NCBI GenBank assembly: GCA_019022495.1
Contig: JAFEKR010000046.1
Coordinates: 124,001-188,000 of the forward strand
Origin: Epichloe hybrida
Taxonomy: Eukaryota > Ascomycota > Sordariomycetes > Hypocreales > Clavicipitaceae
Length of the DNA: 64,000 nucleotides
Reading direction: 5' to 3'
Shown here: piece after piece, positions 35,030 through 45,736 of the stretch
Position numbering within the stretch: the first letter of the stretch is position 1
Layout: each line of letters opens with the position of its first letter
Notes under the pieces: model-generated
Seen by the model: only the letters and a program-made list of their open reading frames with translations
Database searches by the model: none
Told to the model about the DNA's origin: nothing
Program-made: the position numbers and the translations under genes

Positions 35030-35628
35030 ATGAAATTTCTCGTTGCTCTCGGCTCACTTGCTAGCGCCATGGCGCTCGCAACACCACCTGTCAGGGGATT
35101 CAATAAGCGGAACGATGTCTCTGTATATGATCCTCAACGCGGCCTGCAGGACGTTTCAATCATGACTACTAGGTACGTCAAACACGTCAAAAGGCCTGAT
35201 TTGGAATCCCATCTCGCTTACATGATTCTCTTCTCTTCTCTTATAGACAAGAGCCAGAAGCCAAGTCCCTCGACAAACGCGTGACCAGCTACCTCGACTT
35301 CAAACTTCCTTATAATCCCCGTTATTTGACCACTGGGCTGCATTGTCTTGGAGTCGCTGCAGCCTTTACATTGACCTCGGCTGGTCAAGTAGCGAGGCGC
35401 GGAGGACGGGTTGTATGGGGAGTTCTATGTCAAGCTGTATCCTTGAGAAACACGTTGGATAGGGCCGTTTGGGTCACTCTCAAGACCCATGACGACAAAA
35501 TACTTTGCGAAACGATGTTTTTAGCCGCGGAATCGATGAAGGTAATTGACAACATGGAGCGTTTTTCGGGTCTAGAGGTCAGGTTGTTTGTTACAGATAC
35601 GGCGCTTTTCTGCCCCCGGCAAGGCTAA
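35030..35628 (+). CDS. Small secreted protein, unknown family
   Basis: Exons 35030-35172 and 35247-35628 give 174 residues; the 74-nt intron has GTACGT...TTATAG ends and is phase 2. MKFLVALGSLASAMALA is a clear signal peptide. The mature start is followed by two dibasic sites (NKR and, across the junction, SLDKR), the second matching a Kex2 processing site. After that the sequence has few cysteines and no domain I recognise, and its middle (GLHCLGVAAAFTLTSAGQ) is hydrophobic. It could be a small effector-like or wall protein, or a decayed gene whose end has drifted. The signal peptide plus the in-frame intron is the only support. Confidence 0.5.
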
Positions 35629-35976
35629 TGTTAACGTGCTGGCTCTGCACGATAAGGGGTCGAATCCGTCAGAGGGACCAACGGGTTCGACGGGTCGTCA
35701 CAAGTCGTACTAATTTTACTTGTAAAAGCTACTATTAGGTATAAAATGTGATGTTGAAAGTACGTGCATGTTCAATCACAAGTCAAATGAGGCCTCTAAT
35801 TTCGTATTTGTGTGACGATACCAGTCACGTGCGAAACCGCGTGCACTGACTTAGGCCTGCATGGCGCGGCTGCGCGTACCCAGAGCTGCCTGAGCTACGT
35901 CCCTTCTGCGCCGACCAGACCTTGGGCATCTTCACAGCACGAAACAAACACACTCGGTGACTCCGCATCAGTCACA
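35629..35976. other. Promoter region of the proteasome gene
   Basis: 348 bp. A CACGTG lies at about 35825. No gene or convincing tRNA is seen, although GGTTCGAC at about 35683 superficially resembles a B box. Confidence 0.4.
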
Positions 35977-37021
35977 ATGGAGTTCGGACAGAAAGGAGTT
36001 CTGAATGAAGGTGAGCTTCTGGCCAAGGGGAGCATCATGCCCGCAAGAGGACCATTGAAACTGAGGCATTGCATAGATGGCATCCATGTTGACATGGATC
36101 GCCTCAAGAAGGGAGAAGTGAAGTAAGCCCACTCCAGCGGCTACGATTCATTCACAATTGACACTTGGACTAACGGATGTTCAGCTTGGGAACGTCCATG
36201 TAGGAATCCTTCCACGAGAAAGCGATCACGGCGCACAATCTGATGATGTAATAGTATGGCGGTCACTTTCAAAGACGGTGTCATTCTCGGTATGCTGTAG
36301 CAACGAAGCTTCTCTCTCTCGAGAAACATAGGGGAACGATTCCAGTCTGACTGTAGACTACAGGTGCCGATTCTCGAACCACGACTGGCGCTTATATTGC
36401 AAATCGAGTCACGGACAAACTGACGAGAGTACATGACACCATCTGGTGTTGCCGATCTGGCTCAGCAGCTGACACTCAAGCTGTTGCTGATATAGTCCAG
36501 TACCAGCTTGGCTTGTTTGCCATGCAAAGCGGGAAACCCCCGATGACGCAGACGGCTGCCTCCATCTTCCAAGAGATTTGCTACTCCAACAAGGACAGAT
36601 TATCGTACGTTGCATCATATTTGTCACCCGAGGCAGCGTCTTGACTTGCATCCCCGGACACCACGTAACGCCTTCACCGATGCTAACATGACTCTCTACC
36701 AGAGCTGGCTTGATCATTGCCGGATGGGATGAGCGATTTGGCGGCCAGGTTTATTCGATTCCTCTCGGCGGTTCGTTGCACAAGCAGGCCTATGCAATTG
36801 GCGGCTCTGGTTCGACATATATCTACGGTTACTGCGATGCCAACTGGAAAGAAGGCATGGAGAAGGCCGAGGCAGTTGACTTTGTCAAGGGCGCCTTGAG
36901 AGAGGCGATCAAGTGGGATGGCAGCTCAGGTGGTGTTATCCGCATGGTGGTGCTGACAAAGGAGGGCGCTGACCGACATTTGTACCTGCCGGACTCTGAT
37001 TACAAGGTTCGACACGACTAG
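35977..37021 (+). CDS. PRE3: 20S proteasome beta1 subunit
   Basis: Five exons, 35977-36122, 36185-36199, 36255-36289, 36364-36604 and 36703-37021, give 251 residues with a closed frame. The propeptide is [19 protein letters not shown] to GEVNLG. Autocatalytic cleavage before Thr52 leaves [19 protein letters not shown], the mature N-terminus with its nucleophile. [34 protein letters not shown] and [16 protein letters not shown] follow. This is the caspase-like catalytic subunit of the 20S core. Exon 2 has only 15 nt and encodes LGTS, so it holds the cleavage site and catalytic Thr; exon 3 has 35 nt. Introns are 62, 55, 74 and 98 nt. The upstream open frame (from about 35812) is leader sequence. 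Confidence 0.93.
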
Positions 37022-37507
37022 AGGTTGGAAGTTGGTGCGTGTGTGTAGGTAGTTGGAGGATGAAATGAATCCTTGGGCAGAGTCGGCACTTTCTGTACAA
37101 ATAAAACAGGTAGAGAAATGGTACAAGGGACTCAAAAGACTGCGCAGCTTTTCTTATGAACAGAAGGAACGGGGCGGGCCTCAAGACTTGAGCCTGGCAT
37201 CCGGCACTGAGAAGGGTGACAAGACCGTCAAGCTGGCATCGCAAGCTGGCATCGCAAGCGAGGCATGGCATGGCGGTGAGCGAATCCCATGAGAACAAGT
37301 CTTCAGTTCTCGTGCAGCCCACAACACCAGTCGGTGGTCTTCTCCCGCCATTCGTAATACGACGTCGGAGGTGAAACGACACTTTCCCAGCCCCAGTAGA
37401 TTCAGTCGCGTCAATGAGGTCGCTGTGTGTGATATTGTGATATTGTGATATCAAAGCATGCGGGTTCACCCCCACGTGCCACATGCCCTGGCCACGATTT
37501 GTACGTC

Positions 37508-37567
37508 CGCTGCCTGCTGCCTGCTGCCTGCTGCCTGCTGCCTGCTGCCTGCTGCCTGCTGCCTGCT
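37508..37567. repeat. 7-bp minisatellite CTGCCTG, about 8 copies
   Basis: Perfect head-to-tail units of CTGCCTG. The unit length causes all three frames to be read as Pro-Ala-Cys mixtures. Confidence 0.93.
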
Positions 37568-37967
37568 CATGGAGACATGGGGCTGGTGACGGATCGGATC
37601 CTGTTTCTTTCCAATGGTGTAGAATTTTTGAGATGCGACCCGATATGCACGCAACGACGTGATTACAAAGTAACTCTACGATGAAACAAACACGGTCACA
37701 GAGGAAGGGGGACTACTAAAACTACTCATCGACCTGGTCCCCTGTAAAAAAAAATAAAAAATTAGCCATGAGCCTGGTAATAGTATTCGATGCCAGCTGC
37801 CACAGCCTGCCACGGCCTGCCACGGCCTGCCACGGCCTGCCAGTACATATATACATAGCCACCGCAGAAGGGTGTGCTTATTAATAATCACGCCCTTCTT
37901 TTTGCTTCTCTGCGGACTAGACTTTGGCCCTTTTTCTTCGTCTCGATGTCATAATCTGCCGCCTGCA

Positions 37968-38099
37968 ATGCAACTTCTGCGCGCTTGCCAGCGCATCTCG
38001 CCTAGACTCCGAGGCGTAGCTCAGCATTTGTTTCGCACCTTGTCTACGGATACGGAGTACCCGCCCGGGGCCACCTTTACGTCGACTTATTTAATTTAA
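37968..38099 (+). other. Possible 43-codon upstream ORF of the cyclin gene
   Basis: An ATG-started frame of 43 codons (MQLLRACQRISPRLRGVAQH...) ends 13 bp before the cyclin ATG. It is Arg/Leu-rich, like a mitochondrial leader. It could be an upstream ORF in the cyclin mRNA leader, a chance frame, or a relic. Nothing else supports translation. Confidence 0.3.
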
Positions 38100-38112
38100 C
38101 TGCTACGATGCG

Positions 38113-39870
38113 ATGGCCGCTCTAGTTGGCGACTTGGTACCTGACTTATCTCGATTCCGTGACATGATCGTCAGCCCTTCGTCACGGAAGAACCAACGAC
38201 AGCAGCAGCAGCATCAGCAGCATCAGCATCATCATCAGCAGCATCAGCAGCATCAGCATTATCAGCAGCAGCAGCATCAGCAGCATCAGCATCATCATCA
38301 GCAGCATCAGCAGCATCAGCATTATCAGCAGCAGCATCACAAGTATTCCCCTCAGCGCCAGGGATCCCCGCACCGCCGCTCCTCGAGCAGACGGCGCGCA
38401 TCTGCGGCTTTGACATCACGACGTGGCGATATTGACGCTTCGAGAGTCGACCGGCGAAACTCATCTGGCGAAGCCACGCGCTTCCCCCCTGAAAAGACTC
38501 GCACGCCCGAAACCGCCGCAGACACTACACCACCCGGCGGGGTGCCTCCCGAGTTTCCTTCCCCGCCGCCGTCGTCTTCACCTCAAGCGACTGGTACTGT
38601 TTCGCCGGCTGACGATGCAAACGGTGCATCGATGGCGTCACATCAGACTCTGCGCAATGAATCAACTTCAATGAATGCCGGCGCGCGCCTACAGCAACCA
38701 TCACCCCCATCCAGTCAAAGTCAAAGCCAAAGCCAAAGCCAAAGCTTCCACCTGCCCGGTTCCTCCCTACCATCGTCGTCGTCCTTCGACCGCGTCGAAT
38801 CGCCCCCCACGCAACAGACATGGCAAGAGCCGCAGCAAACCGTCGTCCATGTTCGAGACTTGGCACATATGCAAAGCTTGGCGGATGCCAAGATGCTAGG
38901 AGGGAACAACTCGACGTCCCTAGACTCGGGAAATCAGATTAAATATGAAATAAGCGGCATGCCTATTGCTGACGTGATTGAAATGGTCGCTGCCCTCCTC
39001 ACCAAAATCACCACCACAAACGACTTGCAGCATGATGCGATGCAGCGGAATGTTGCCCACCAACAGCAAGCGAATCAGTCCAGCGACTCTGGCTCTCATA
39101 TGAGTCCATTGAGCCACTCGGTACTTGCCTTCCATGGCAAGAACGTGCCCGCCATCACCATACTCAGCTACCTTTCTCGCATACACAAGTACTGTCCAAC
39201 AACGTACGAGGTTTTTCTTAGTTTGCTGGTCTATTTCGACCGCATGACGGAGCGGGTCAATGAAATGGTCATGAGGGCGCACTCCCCACCAATTCCTCTT
39301 CCCAGCGCACCGCAGAGAGATACTACTATGCGCGACAAGGCGGCCCACGAGTCTGACGAGAGCGATTCTGACCTGGCAGATGATGATGATGAAGGCGATG
39401 ACGACGACGAGATGGTTGACTCTCCGAAAGCGGCAGTAGCAGGACGAGACGACAATTCTGGCGTGGTAGCAACCACGGACGAGCAAGCGGCGGTGATGAT
39501 GAATCCAGCGACATATTTTGTGGTTGATAGTTTCAATATTCACAGGTTAATCATTTCCGGCGTTACTTGTGCGAGCAAGTTCTTCTCTGATGTTTTCTAC
39601 ACAAATTCCCGCTACGCCAAGGTTTGTCTACCGCCCCCCGTTTTTCTCGTTAATTACCTAGCTGAGAGAAAGAAATGATACTGATGCCCTCCGTCCTAGG
39701 TGGGAGGCCTTCCCCTCGCCGAGCTCAACCATTTGGAGATTCAGTTCCTGGTCCTGAACGACTTCCGTCTGGCTGTACCCGTGGAAGATCTCGAGGCATA
39801 TGCCACCATGTTGGTTGAATTTTATGCGCGCGAAGTCATGTCGCAAAAGTCGGCCGCCGCCGGTGCGTAA
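38113..39870 (+). CDS. PHO80: Pho80/PREG-like cyclin (phosphate regulation)
   Basis: Exons 38113-39621 and 39700-39870 give 559 residues. The N-terminal 250 residues are low complexity: a Gln/His tract (about 30-75) and a SQSQSQSQ tract. The cyclin part begins near 278 with IADVIEMVAALLTKI. HKYCPTTYEVFLSLLVYFDRM follows, then an acidic insertion (SDESDSDLADDDDEGDDDDE), and finally YFVVDSFNIHRLIISG, ASKFFSDVFYTNSRYAKVGG and LNHLEIQFLVLNDFRLAVP. This matches the Pho80 / Neurospora PREG group, whose cyclin partners Pho85 (PGOV) and represses the phosphate-starvation factor. The insertion between cyclin-box helices is a family trait here rather than a break, in my reading. The start is the first ATG in frame; its local context is weak. 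Confidence 0.85.
38200..38340 (+). repeat. 60-bp coding repeat, Gln/His tract, two copies
   Basis: A 60-bp unit of CAG and CAT codons ending in TAT (20 residues: Q, H and a final Y) occurs twice in tandem, followed by a partial third copy, inside the cyclin gene. The order of Q and H codons is the same in both full copies, so it arose by duplication rather than by slippage of single triplets. Confidence 0.85.
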
Positions 39871-40931
39871 CGAATCCGGGAGACATTCTACATTGACAAT
39901 TTGGAAATGAAATCATCGACAACGTATCAAATTGTAGACATCAGAGCAGCAGAGTGGGAATTACCCAGCTGCCATAGACGAGCGCACGCGATGGCACATG
40001 CCCATGCAATATCATGACCAAAACAGAAGACAAGGTGATTGGGGCATGGATGGCCGCTCATGAGAAGAGGGAAAACAGCTGTATATACATGACGCATTGG
40101 TTTCGTTTCGAAAAGCACATGCCGAACTTGACTCTCGGGCAAGTGGGTGGTTGAACGTGTACATTGCGCACTCGTGGCGTGTTGGATGTATGAGACGGGA
40201 CGGTATTGGGGCCAACCATGGTGTTGCCATTCATTATACGCAAGTAGATGACATGCGCGGTTAGAGACTATGCGGCAGGGAGGGAAAAAGGGGGGGGGGG
40301 GGGGGGCAGGCAACGGCATGACTCGGGTTTCACGGGGCAAGCGTATTCATAGTACTGGCGTTGGACGGTGTTTCATTGCTGCGATGCGAAGCGGACTGTT
40401 TGGACTATTGTAGAAGAAGAGAGGGACGAGGGAGAGGGAAGTGGGTGACGTTAAGCTCGGAATGGTCGTACAGGGTAATGAACACAGACGGAATTGCTCT
40501 CTTGACACGACGACGAGTAGTAGAGGATCGGCCAGCGCCCCCGGGGGGGAAGGGGGGCGGTTAAAATGCACTGAAATAGATGCAATCTGATGGGTATAGA
40601 ATGTTGATATGGCGAATGCTCTGCTGCGGCGTGTCTCCGGTGGGATACGCATTAGACAGGCTGTAGAAGTCATCATGCCGTGGACGAGACATCGTGGAAG
40701 TTTCTCGCCTCAAGATGAGACTCCGAGTCACACTCCTCCTCCCTTCACAACATGTCAAATCCGACAGGTTGTCACAGTGACCGAGATTCATTCAGACTTG
40801 CGTTAAATCTATCTCACAGTAAAATGGCAGCCCATGCTCCTATGTATGCCCTTCGCGTCTTCTTCCTGCCGACGCCTCCAACGATAAAAGCCGAAAAGGC
40901 GGTACATGTAATTTCAACGGTCAAGCCGGCT
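39871..40931. other. Intergenic between convergent genes
   Basis: 1.06 kb. It contains an uninterrupted 17-nt G run (40290-40306) and a second G-rich tract at about 40540-40560. Open frames are short and unsupported. Confidence 0.5.
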
Positions 40932-43029
40932 TCAACCCCAAAGCTTGAGCCTTTCCACACGAGGGCCCCAAGAAGGCAGCTCTGATACTTCTTCTGGTAC
41001 CTGGACATCTGCGCTGACTACCAATATGGACAGGCCTTCCACCATCCCTGGCTCGGTCCGCAAGTCGTTGCTGGACTGTACAGCAAAGTTTAAATTTTGG
41101 GCGAGAAATGGTTCAACAAACTGCGGCGACAAGTTCTTCACCTTTTTGGCCGCTACACTCTCCATAATCGCTGATGTCAGAGGAACTGTGCCAGATATCT
41201 TCGACTCAGATCCAGTCGTTCGGTTCATGGCGAAGATGGCAACGGATCCAACCAGGTTTGGTGCCGTGTGCCAATCTATCTCGGATTTCGGAGGGTTCCC
41301 CAGGAAGAAGTGAATGACGAACGATCCATCAAGAGCTTCTACGTTGAGACGCACATTTGCTAGCCACTCGGTATAGTGATTCTGTTGAAAAATGAGGGAT
41401 GCTTCAGGGTAATTTTCATTGTATGGGGTGTTGGGTCTGAAGCTGACGTGCTCGTCGTCTGGCCAGGATTCTTGATGAGGTTGCCAGGGTATGGGCGCAG
41501 ATTGGGCCGACTTGGCAAGCAGTCCCGCTGGGCTTGACGAACCATACCACCTATTGATTTTACGTTTCAATTCCTTGGCAAGATCTTGGTTGGACATCGA
41601 CGGCGCAAATGTGTCAGGATATGCGTATCCAAAGGCGTCCGTGCTCCTGGCCGTGTCGGAAGTCCAAAAAGTCCCGTTTTCAGATGCGAAAAATGGCGTC
41701 AAAGGCGATTCAGATGATTGCATTGCGCCCTTTAAGAACGTGAAGCCGTCCTCTCCGGCTGCCATTGGAGTGATCCACGCATCTGGATTTAGTATTTGCC
41801 AGATGGTCACAAGCCGATCAGTCATGGTATGATGCAGAAGAAATAAGGGGTCAAAAGACGAAAGGGGTACATAAGTCAAATGCCCCTTTGACCCTCCATA
41901 AATGTGGATTACATCGTGTATCGCTTCGATAGAGTCAAGCTGTGATCGGCCTTGTGATGCAGCCCATGCCTTGTTACTGAACTCGTTAAAGTCGTGGCAA
42001 TTGGAGTAAAGGATGTAGAGCCGCTGTTGGATTTCAGACAGCTTCGACAGCAAAGCCGTGTTCGCCTCTTCGTTGTTGGACGGAGGATTGACAATGCTCG
42101 AGGTGGTATTCGGCGCTCGTTTGGTTTCGTTCCATTGTTTCAGCTATTTCCCCCACTTCAGCTAGAACGTTGAAAAATTCAAACCAAGGCAACTCACCGG
42201 ATTCCATATCAGTGCTTCTTGGTCAAGGGGGTGAAAACGATAGGAATATAAAGGATTCTTTATGTTTTGCAGGCCGTTGGGTCCGAACTGCTGTATGACA
42301 GGACTCCAGAAGACATCCGGCAGATGTGTCTCGCCTTTTGGCGCCTCGAGAGACCAGTCCCAGTATGGAAGTCTGAAATCGGCCGCGGCTTGTTGGTATA
42401 GCTGACGCTGGGTGGTGTTGGTGAACATGAGAGCAATCGCATTGGCCATCTTGTACATCTGCTGCTGTTTCCCTCGTCAATCTCCAGCGGTCTTGTGTGT
42501 TTATACTTGAGCCATGGTGAAATTACCTCAAACAAAGCCAGATACGGCCGATGCCACATCGGGAACAGCACGGAGCTATGTGTACAGTAACCTGAATTTC
42601 TCGCGCCAGGAAGCGGCTCTACACCATTCCATGTTGTGAAAGGAACGCCGTGTATACCTTGACAAGGATATCATGTCAGGAAAGAGAATCCCGGGAAGAA
42701 TTTCCTGTATCATAAGCCAACTTACCAGCAATTTGGTACCAAGAGAGGAGATCATCTTGGTCGGCGTATTGAAACATGCTTAATGACAGGATAAAAAGAT
42801 CCCACTTATACTTGTCATCTCTCATGGACCGCACTTCCATTCTCATCGGAAGCGTGCCATTAGGTGGTATTGGGAGACGACGAACGACTATGGGACCTGG
42901 CGTGTCATCTCGACGGGTGAGTCTCCTTACATCAGCTCCAAAGTCGTATGGGCGACTACTAGCTGCAAGAAATTGCAAAAAAATCAAGGCAAGATGCCAG
43001 TTTGTAGGTCTGCGACGTCGGGAAAACAT
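40932..43029 (-). CDS. Secreted tyrosinase (type-3 copper)
   Basis: Four exons, 42726-43029, 42527-42657, 42198-42464 and 40932-42143, give 637 residues with a closed frame. The hydrophobic core [14 protein letters not shown] after a basic start is a signal peptide. CuA ligands are H104 (IHGVPFTTW), H128 (CTHSSVLF) and H137 ([13 protein letters not shown]). FRLPYWDWS is the family signature. CuB ligands are H310 and H314 ([11 protein letters not shown]) and H338 ([14 protein letters not shown]). The C-terminal 250 residues form the usual fungal tail. Tyrosinases hydroxylate monophenols and oxidise diphenols, giving DOPA and quinones for melanin or related pigments. Introns are 68, 62 and 54 nt. 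The gene follows the threonine aldolase on the same strand at a 386 bp distance. Confidence 0.93.
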
Positions 43030-43415
43030 GGCGAAGAAGTCCCTCGATCGTTACGATATCAGTCTGGTCAGGGCATAAGCCGCATGCGTTGGGGAAATTG
43101 TGGGCGCTCGAAGCGATTTGGGTAGAGTCGAGGAGAAGACAGGCGGGCTATGGTGGGAAAGTCTTTGGCATATAACGTGTGGCAAATCGCAAGGGAACTC
43201 CGAGAATGAATCATGATACGGAGTTGGTAGTGTGAGATTCGTAAGCAATTTCGGGACTGCCAGTGAATAATGAGAGGGAAGAAGCGACTCAAGTCACACA
43301 AGTGGAAGGAGCAACCGGACCTCGGAAGCCACTCGAACATCTTATCGATTCTGCGAAACAGTTGCCACTTGATACGCATGTATGTCGGCTTGACGGACGT
43401 ATATTCTCTCCGACT
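43030..43415. other. Spacer between threonine aldolase and tyrosinase
   Basis: 386 bp holding the 3' end of the aldolase transcript and the tyrosinase promoter. No gene is seen. Confidence 0.5.
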
Positions 43416-44869
43416 TCATACCTTGTCGTACATACCTCTGACACCCACCTCAGGCTGGAGCTCTTCAGACGCTTCAAATACCTGTTTGAAAACGCCTCGT
43501 AGTCGCCAAAGGACATCATCTCCATTCTGGGCGATTTGGTAGTGTGTGACCAGTCTTCCGCCTGACGTATTCAGACCAGCATCTTTGCTCAGCTGAATGA
43601 ATCGGTCATCGCTGCACTTGGCCGAGGCAAGATCTACCCAGCACATGTTTGTGTGCACGGGATGAACGAGCTTGCCTCCCATATCAGTCCACAATGCTTC
43701 GACTTTCTTGGCCATGTCGTGCGATGCTCTTAGCCAACCATCACTCCCGTCGGATCTCTTGCCGAACGTTTCATCAACTGCTACCCTGCCACAAGCAGTG
43801 ATGAAGCCCGGTTGCCTCGTGCCCCCGCCAATTGATTTGCGAACCCATCGAGAATGAGTCAGAGTCGCCCTGGGGCCAACCAAGACGCTGCCGACGGGTG
43901 CCCCGAGGCCTTTGGAAAGGCAGAGGCTTACGGTGTCAAAGTGAGCACAGAACTCGGGAAGCGTGCCAGCCCCCGCAGCGACGGCTTCCCATAGGCGAGC
44001 TCCATCACAGTGCATTTTGATGCCGTGCTCTCTGGCAAACTCGGAGATCCGTCCGACCTCTGTCAGGGGCATGATGGTGCCGTTGAGTGTGTTTTCGAGG
44101 CTAATGACGCGAGTTGGACAAGCATGCACGTCGGTACTGAGCACAGCGTTTTGCTGCACGTCCTCGAGGGTGAGGTGAGTGCCGTTTTTGGGAACAACTG
44201 ACTTTACCGTGGCTCCTGTGAGTGTCGAGACTCTAGACAGAAGTCTCAATCAGTAGAGATATATGAGTAGCGGCGCATAAAGGGATGACGAACCCGCCAG
44301 CCTCGTGCTGAATGATGTGTGCACGATGGTCGCACAAGACGGAATGGGGAGGTTGCGTTAAAAGACTCCGTAAAGCCAGCTGATTGCCCATTGTTCCAGA
44401 GAGAACGAAGAGGCATGCTTCTTTCCCCGAGAGGGCTGCAACATGGGCCTCGAGGTCCATCGTCGTCCTGTCCTCTTGGAAGACATCGTCCAAAAGGGTG
44501 CAGGTCTGAACAGCTGCCAACATGGATGGTGTCGGTGTTGTAACGACATCGCCTGTACATGGCAATCTTAGTCGGGCATACTCACAAGAATGCAATTGAC
44601 AGGGCCGCCATGACCAACTCACTCCGTAAGTCAAGCGACGAAGGGCCCTTGGCACCGACCCATGCATTGTGCTCATCTCCGCGGTTCAAAGTCTTGTCAG
44701 TCTTGATCCCCATGTTGGCCGATGTAGAAATGCGGCTCAACTTGACGGATGAGACGCAGTGAGGAAGCGGACAGGAGAGCGGCCGGGAGTTGAAGCTTCT
44801 TGGAACACTCGCTGCTGCTGTGCCAAGTTGAGCAACAAAATGTGTCTGACGACGCACCATGTGCGTCAT
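43416..44869 (-). CDS. GLY1: Threonine aldolase (PLP-dependent, beta-eliminating lyase fold)
   Basis: Exons 44623-44869, 44294-44552 and 43416-44232 give 440 residues. After a basic, Ser-rich leader the conserved part begins LDLRSDVVTTPTPSML, which crosses the first junction. GKEACLFVLSGTMGNQLAL, IIQHEAGG and ISLENTLNGTIMPL follow, then GIKMHCDGARLWEA, which binds the cofactor. The Schiff-base Lys is in SLCLSKGLGAPVGSVLVG. Family members split L-threonine and L-allo-threonine to glycine and acetaldehyde. If the first ATG (44869) is used, the leader MVRRQTHFVAQLGTAAA... resembles a mitochondrial presequence. A later in-frame Met (MGIKTDK) would give a cytosolic form; both are possible. Introns are 70 and 61 nt. 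Confidence 0.92.
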
Positions 44870-45736
44870 GGTCAAATACCAGATTTCAGGATAGCTAGTA
44901 GAGTCGAATTATAAGAAATATTGCAAAGAGGTTCTGGTATTGAGTCGTTGAGCTTGCTATCAGCTCTCCACCACGACAGCCCGACCAATAGAGGCAGGCG
45001 GGGCAGTCATGACAGAGGGGCGGGAACGACATTAATAATACCTGGCCACCAAGGAAAAGAAAGAGGAGGCCGACCGTGTTACGGATTGCTCTCCGTACCG
45101 GAAAACGAGAACAACCAACAGTCGTCAGATGCATGTGCGCTCGTCCGTTGATTCGTTCCAGTCCTGCAGCTGTGAAGTTCTGGTTCCATCCCTCCTTGCC
45201 CAAGTGCTGAAGTTACGGAGTGAAATCATAGTCGCCGTCAGCATGGAGTCGATTAATCGTCACCCTAGAATCAAGGAAGGTGCTCTCTGTCTGGTGGCCC
45301 GGCCAGCCAGCCGCCAAGCCTCGAATAGCATGGACTTGTCAAAAGCCTTATTACTTACCCAGTGCCCATCCTTGCTTGCCATGCCAGCGCACACCACGCC
45401 ACGCTTTGATGCGATAACCCTCGACATGCAACGCAAATGGGGACGCTGAGGAACCAGGAAAGGCAAGTGAAGCGGGAGAGCGTGGAATGGCATGGCATGA
45501 CATGGCATGGCATGGCATGATGGACCAGGAATAGCAAACCAGACGAGGCGAGGCCAAGCCAGGCCAGCACCACTTCAGACGCATCTCTCCTCGCGGTGCT
45601 GTGGGCAGAGCTGCAGTGATGAGTTGGCCAACGCATCAAGTGGCCCGTGTGCAGCGACAACACAGCAGTGACAGCAACCACGCACCTAGCTAGTGGCATG
45701 CATGGCTGAACAGGTCATGGCGGTCCGCCCGTCGTC
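44870..45736. other. Promoter-side spacer up to the AT-rich boundary
   Basis: GC-normal sequence that ends abruptly at about 45736. An ATGGC pentamer array lies at 45487-45523. Short open frames only. Confidence 0.5.

Larger units (their letters stand above)
37022..38112. other. Intergenic with 7- to 10-bp minisatellites
   Basis: The spacer between PRE3 and the cyclin gene. GTGATATT is repeated at 37431-37452, CTGCCTG at 37508-37567 and CACGGCCTGC at 37801-37842. A TACGGAGTA word is at 38051-38059. A short upstream ORF is listed separately. Confidence 0.55.

Noticed and set aside
35640..35700. tRNA-like GGTTCGAC segment
   Set aside because: No matching A box or cloverleaf could be built.
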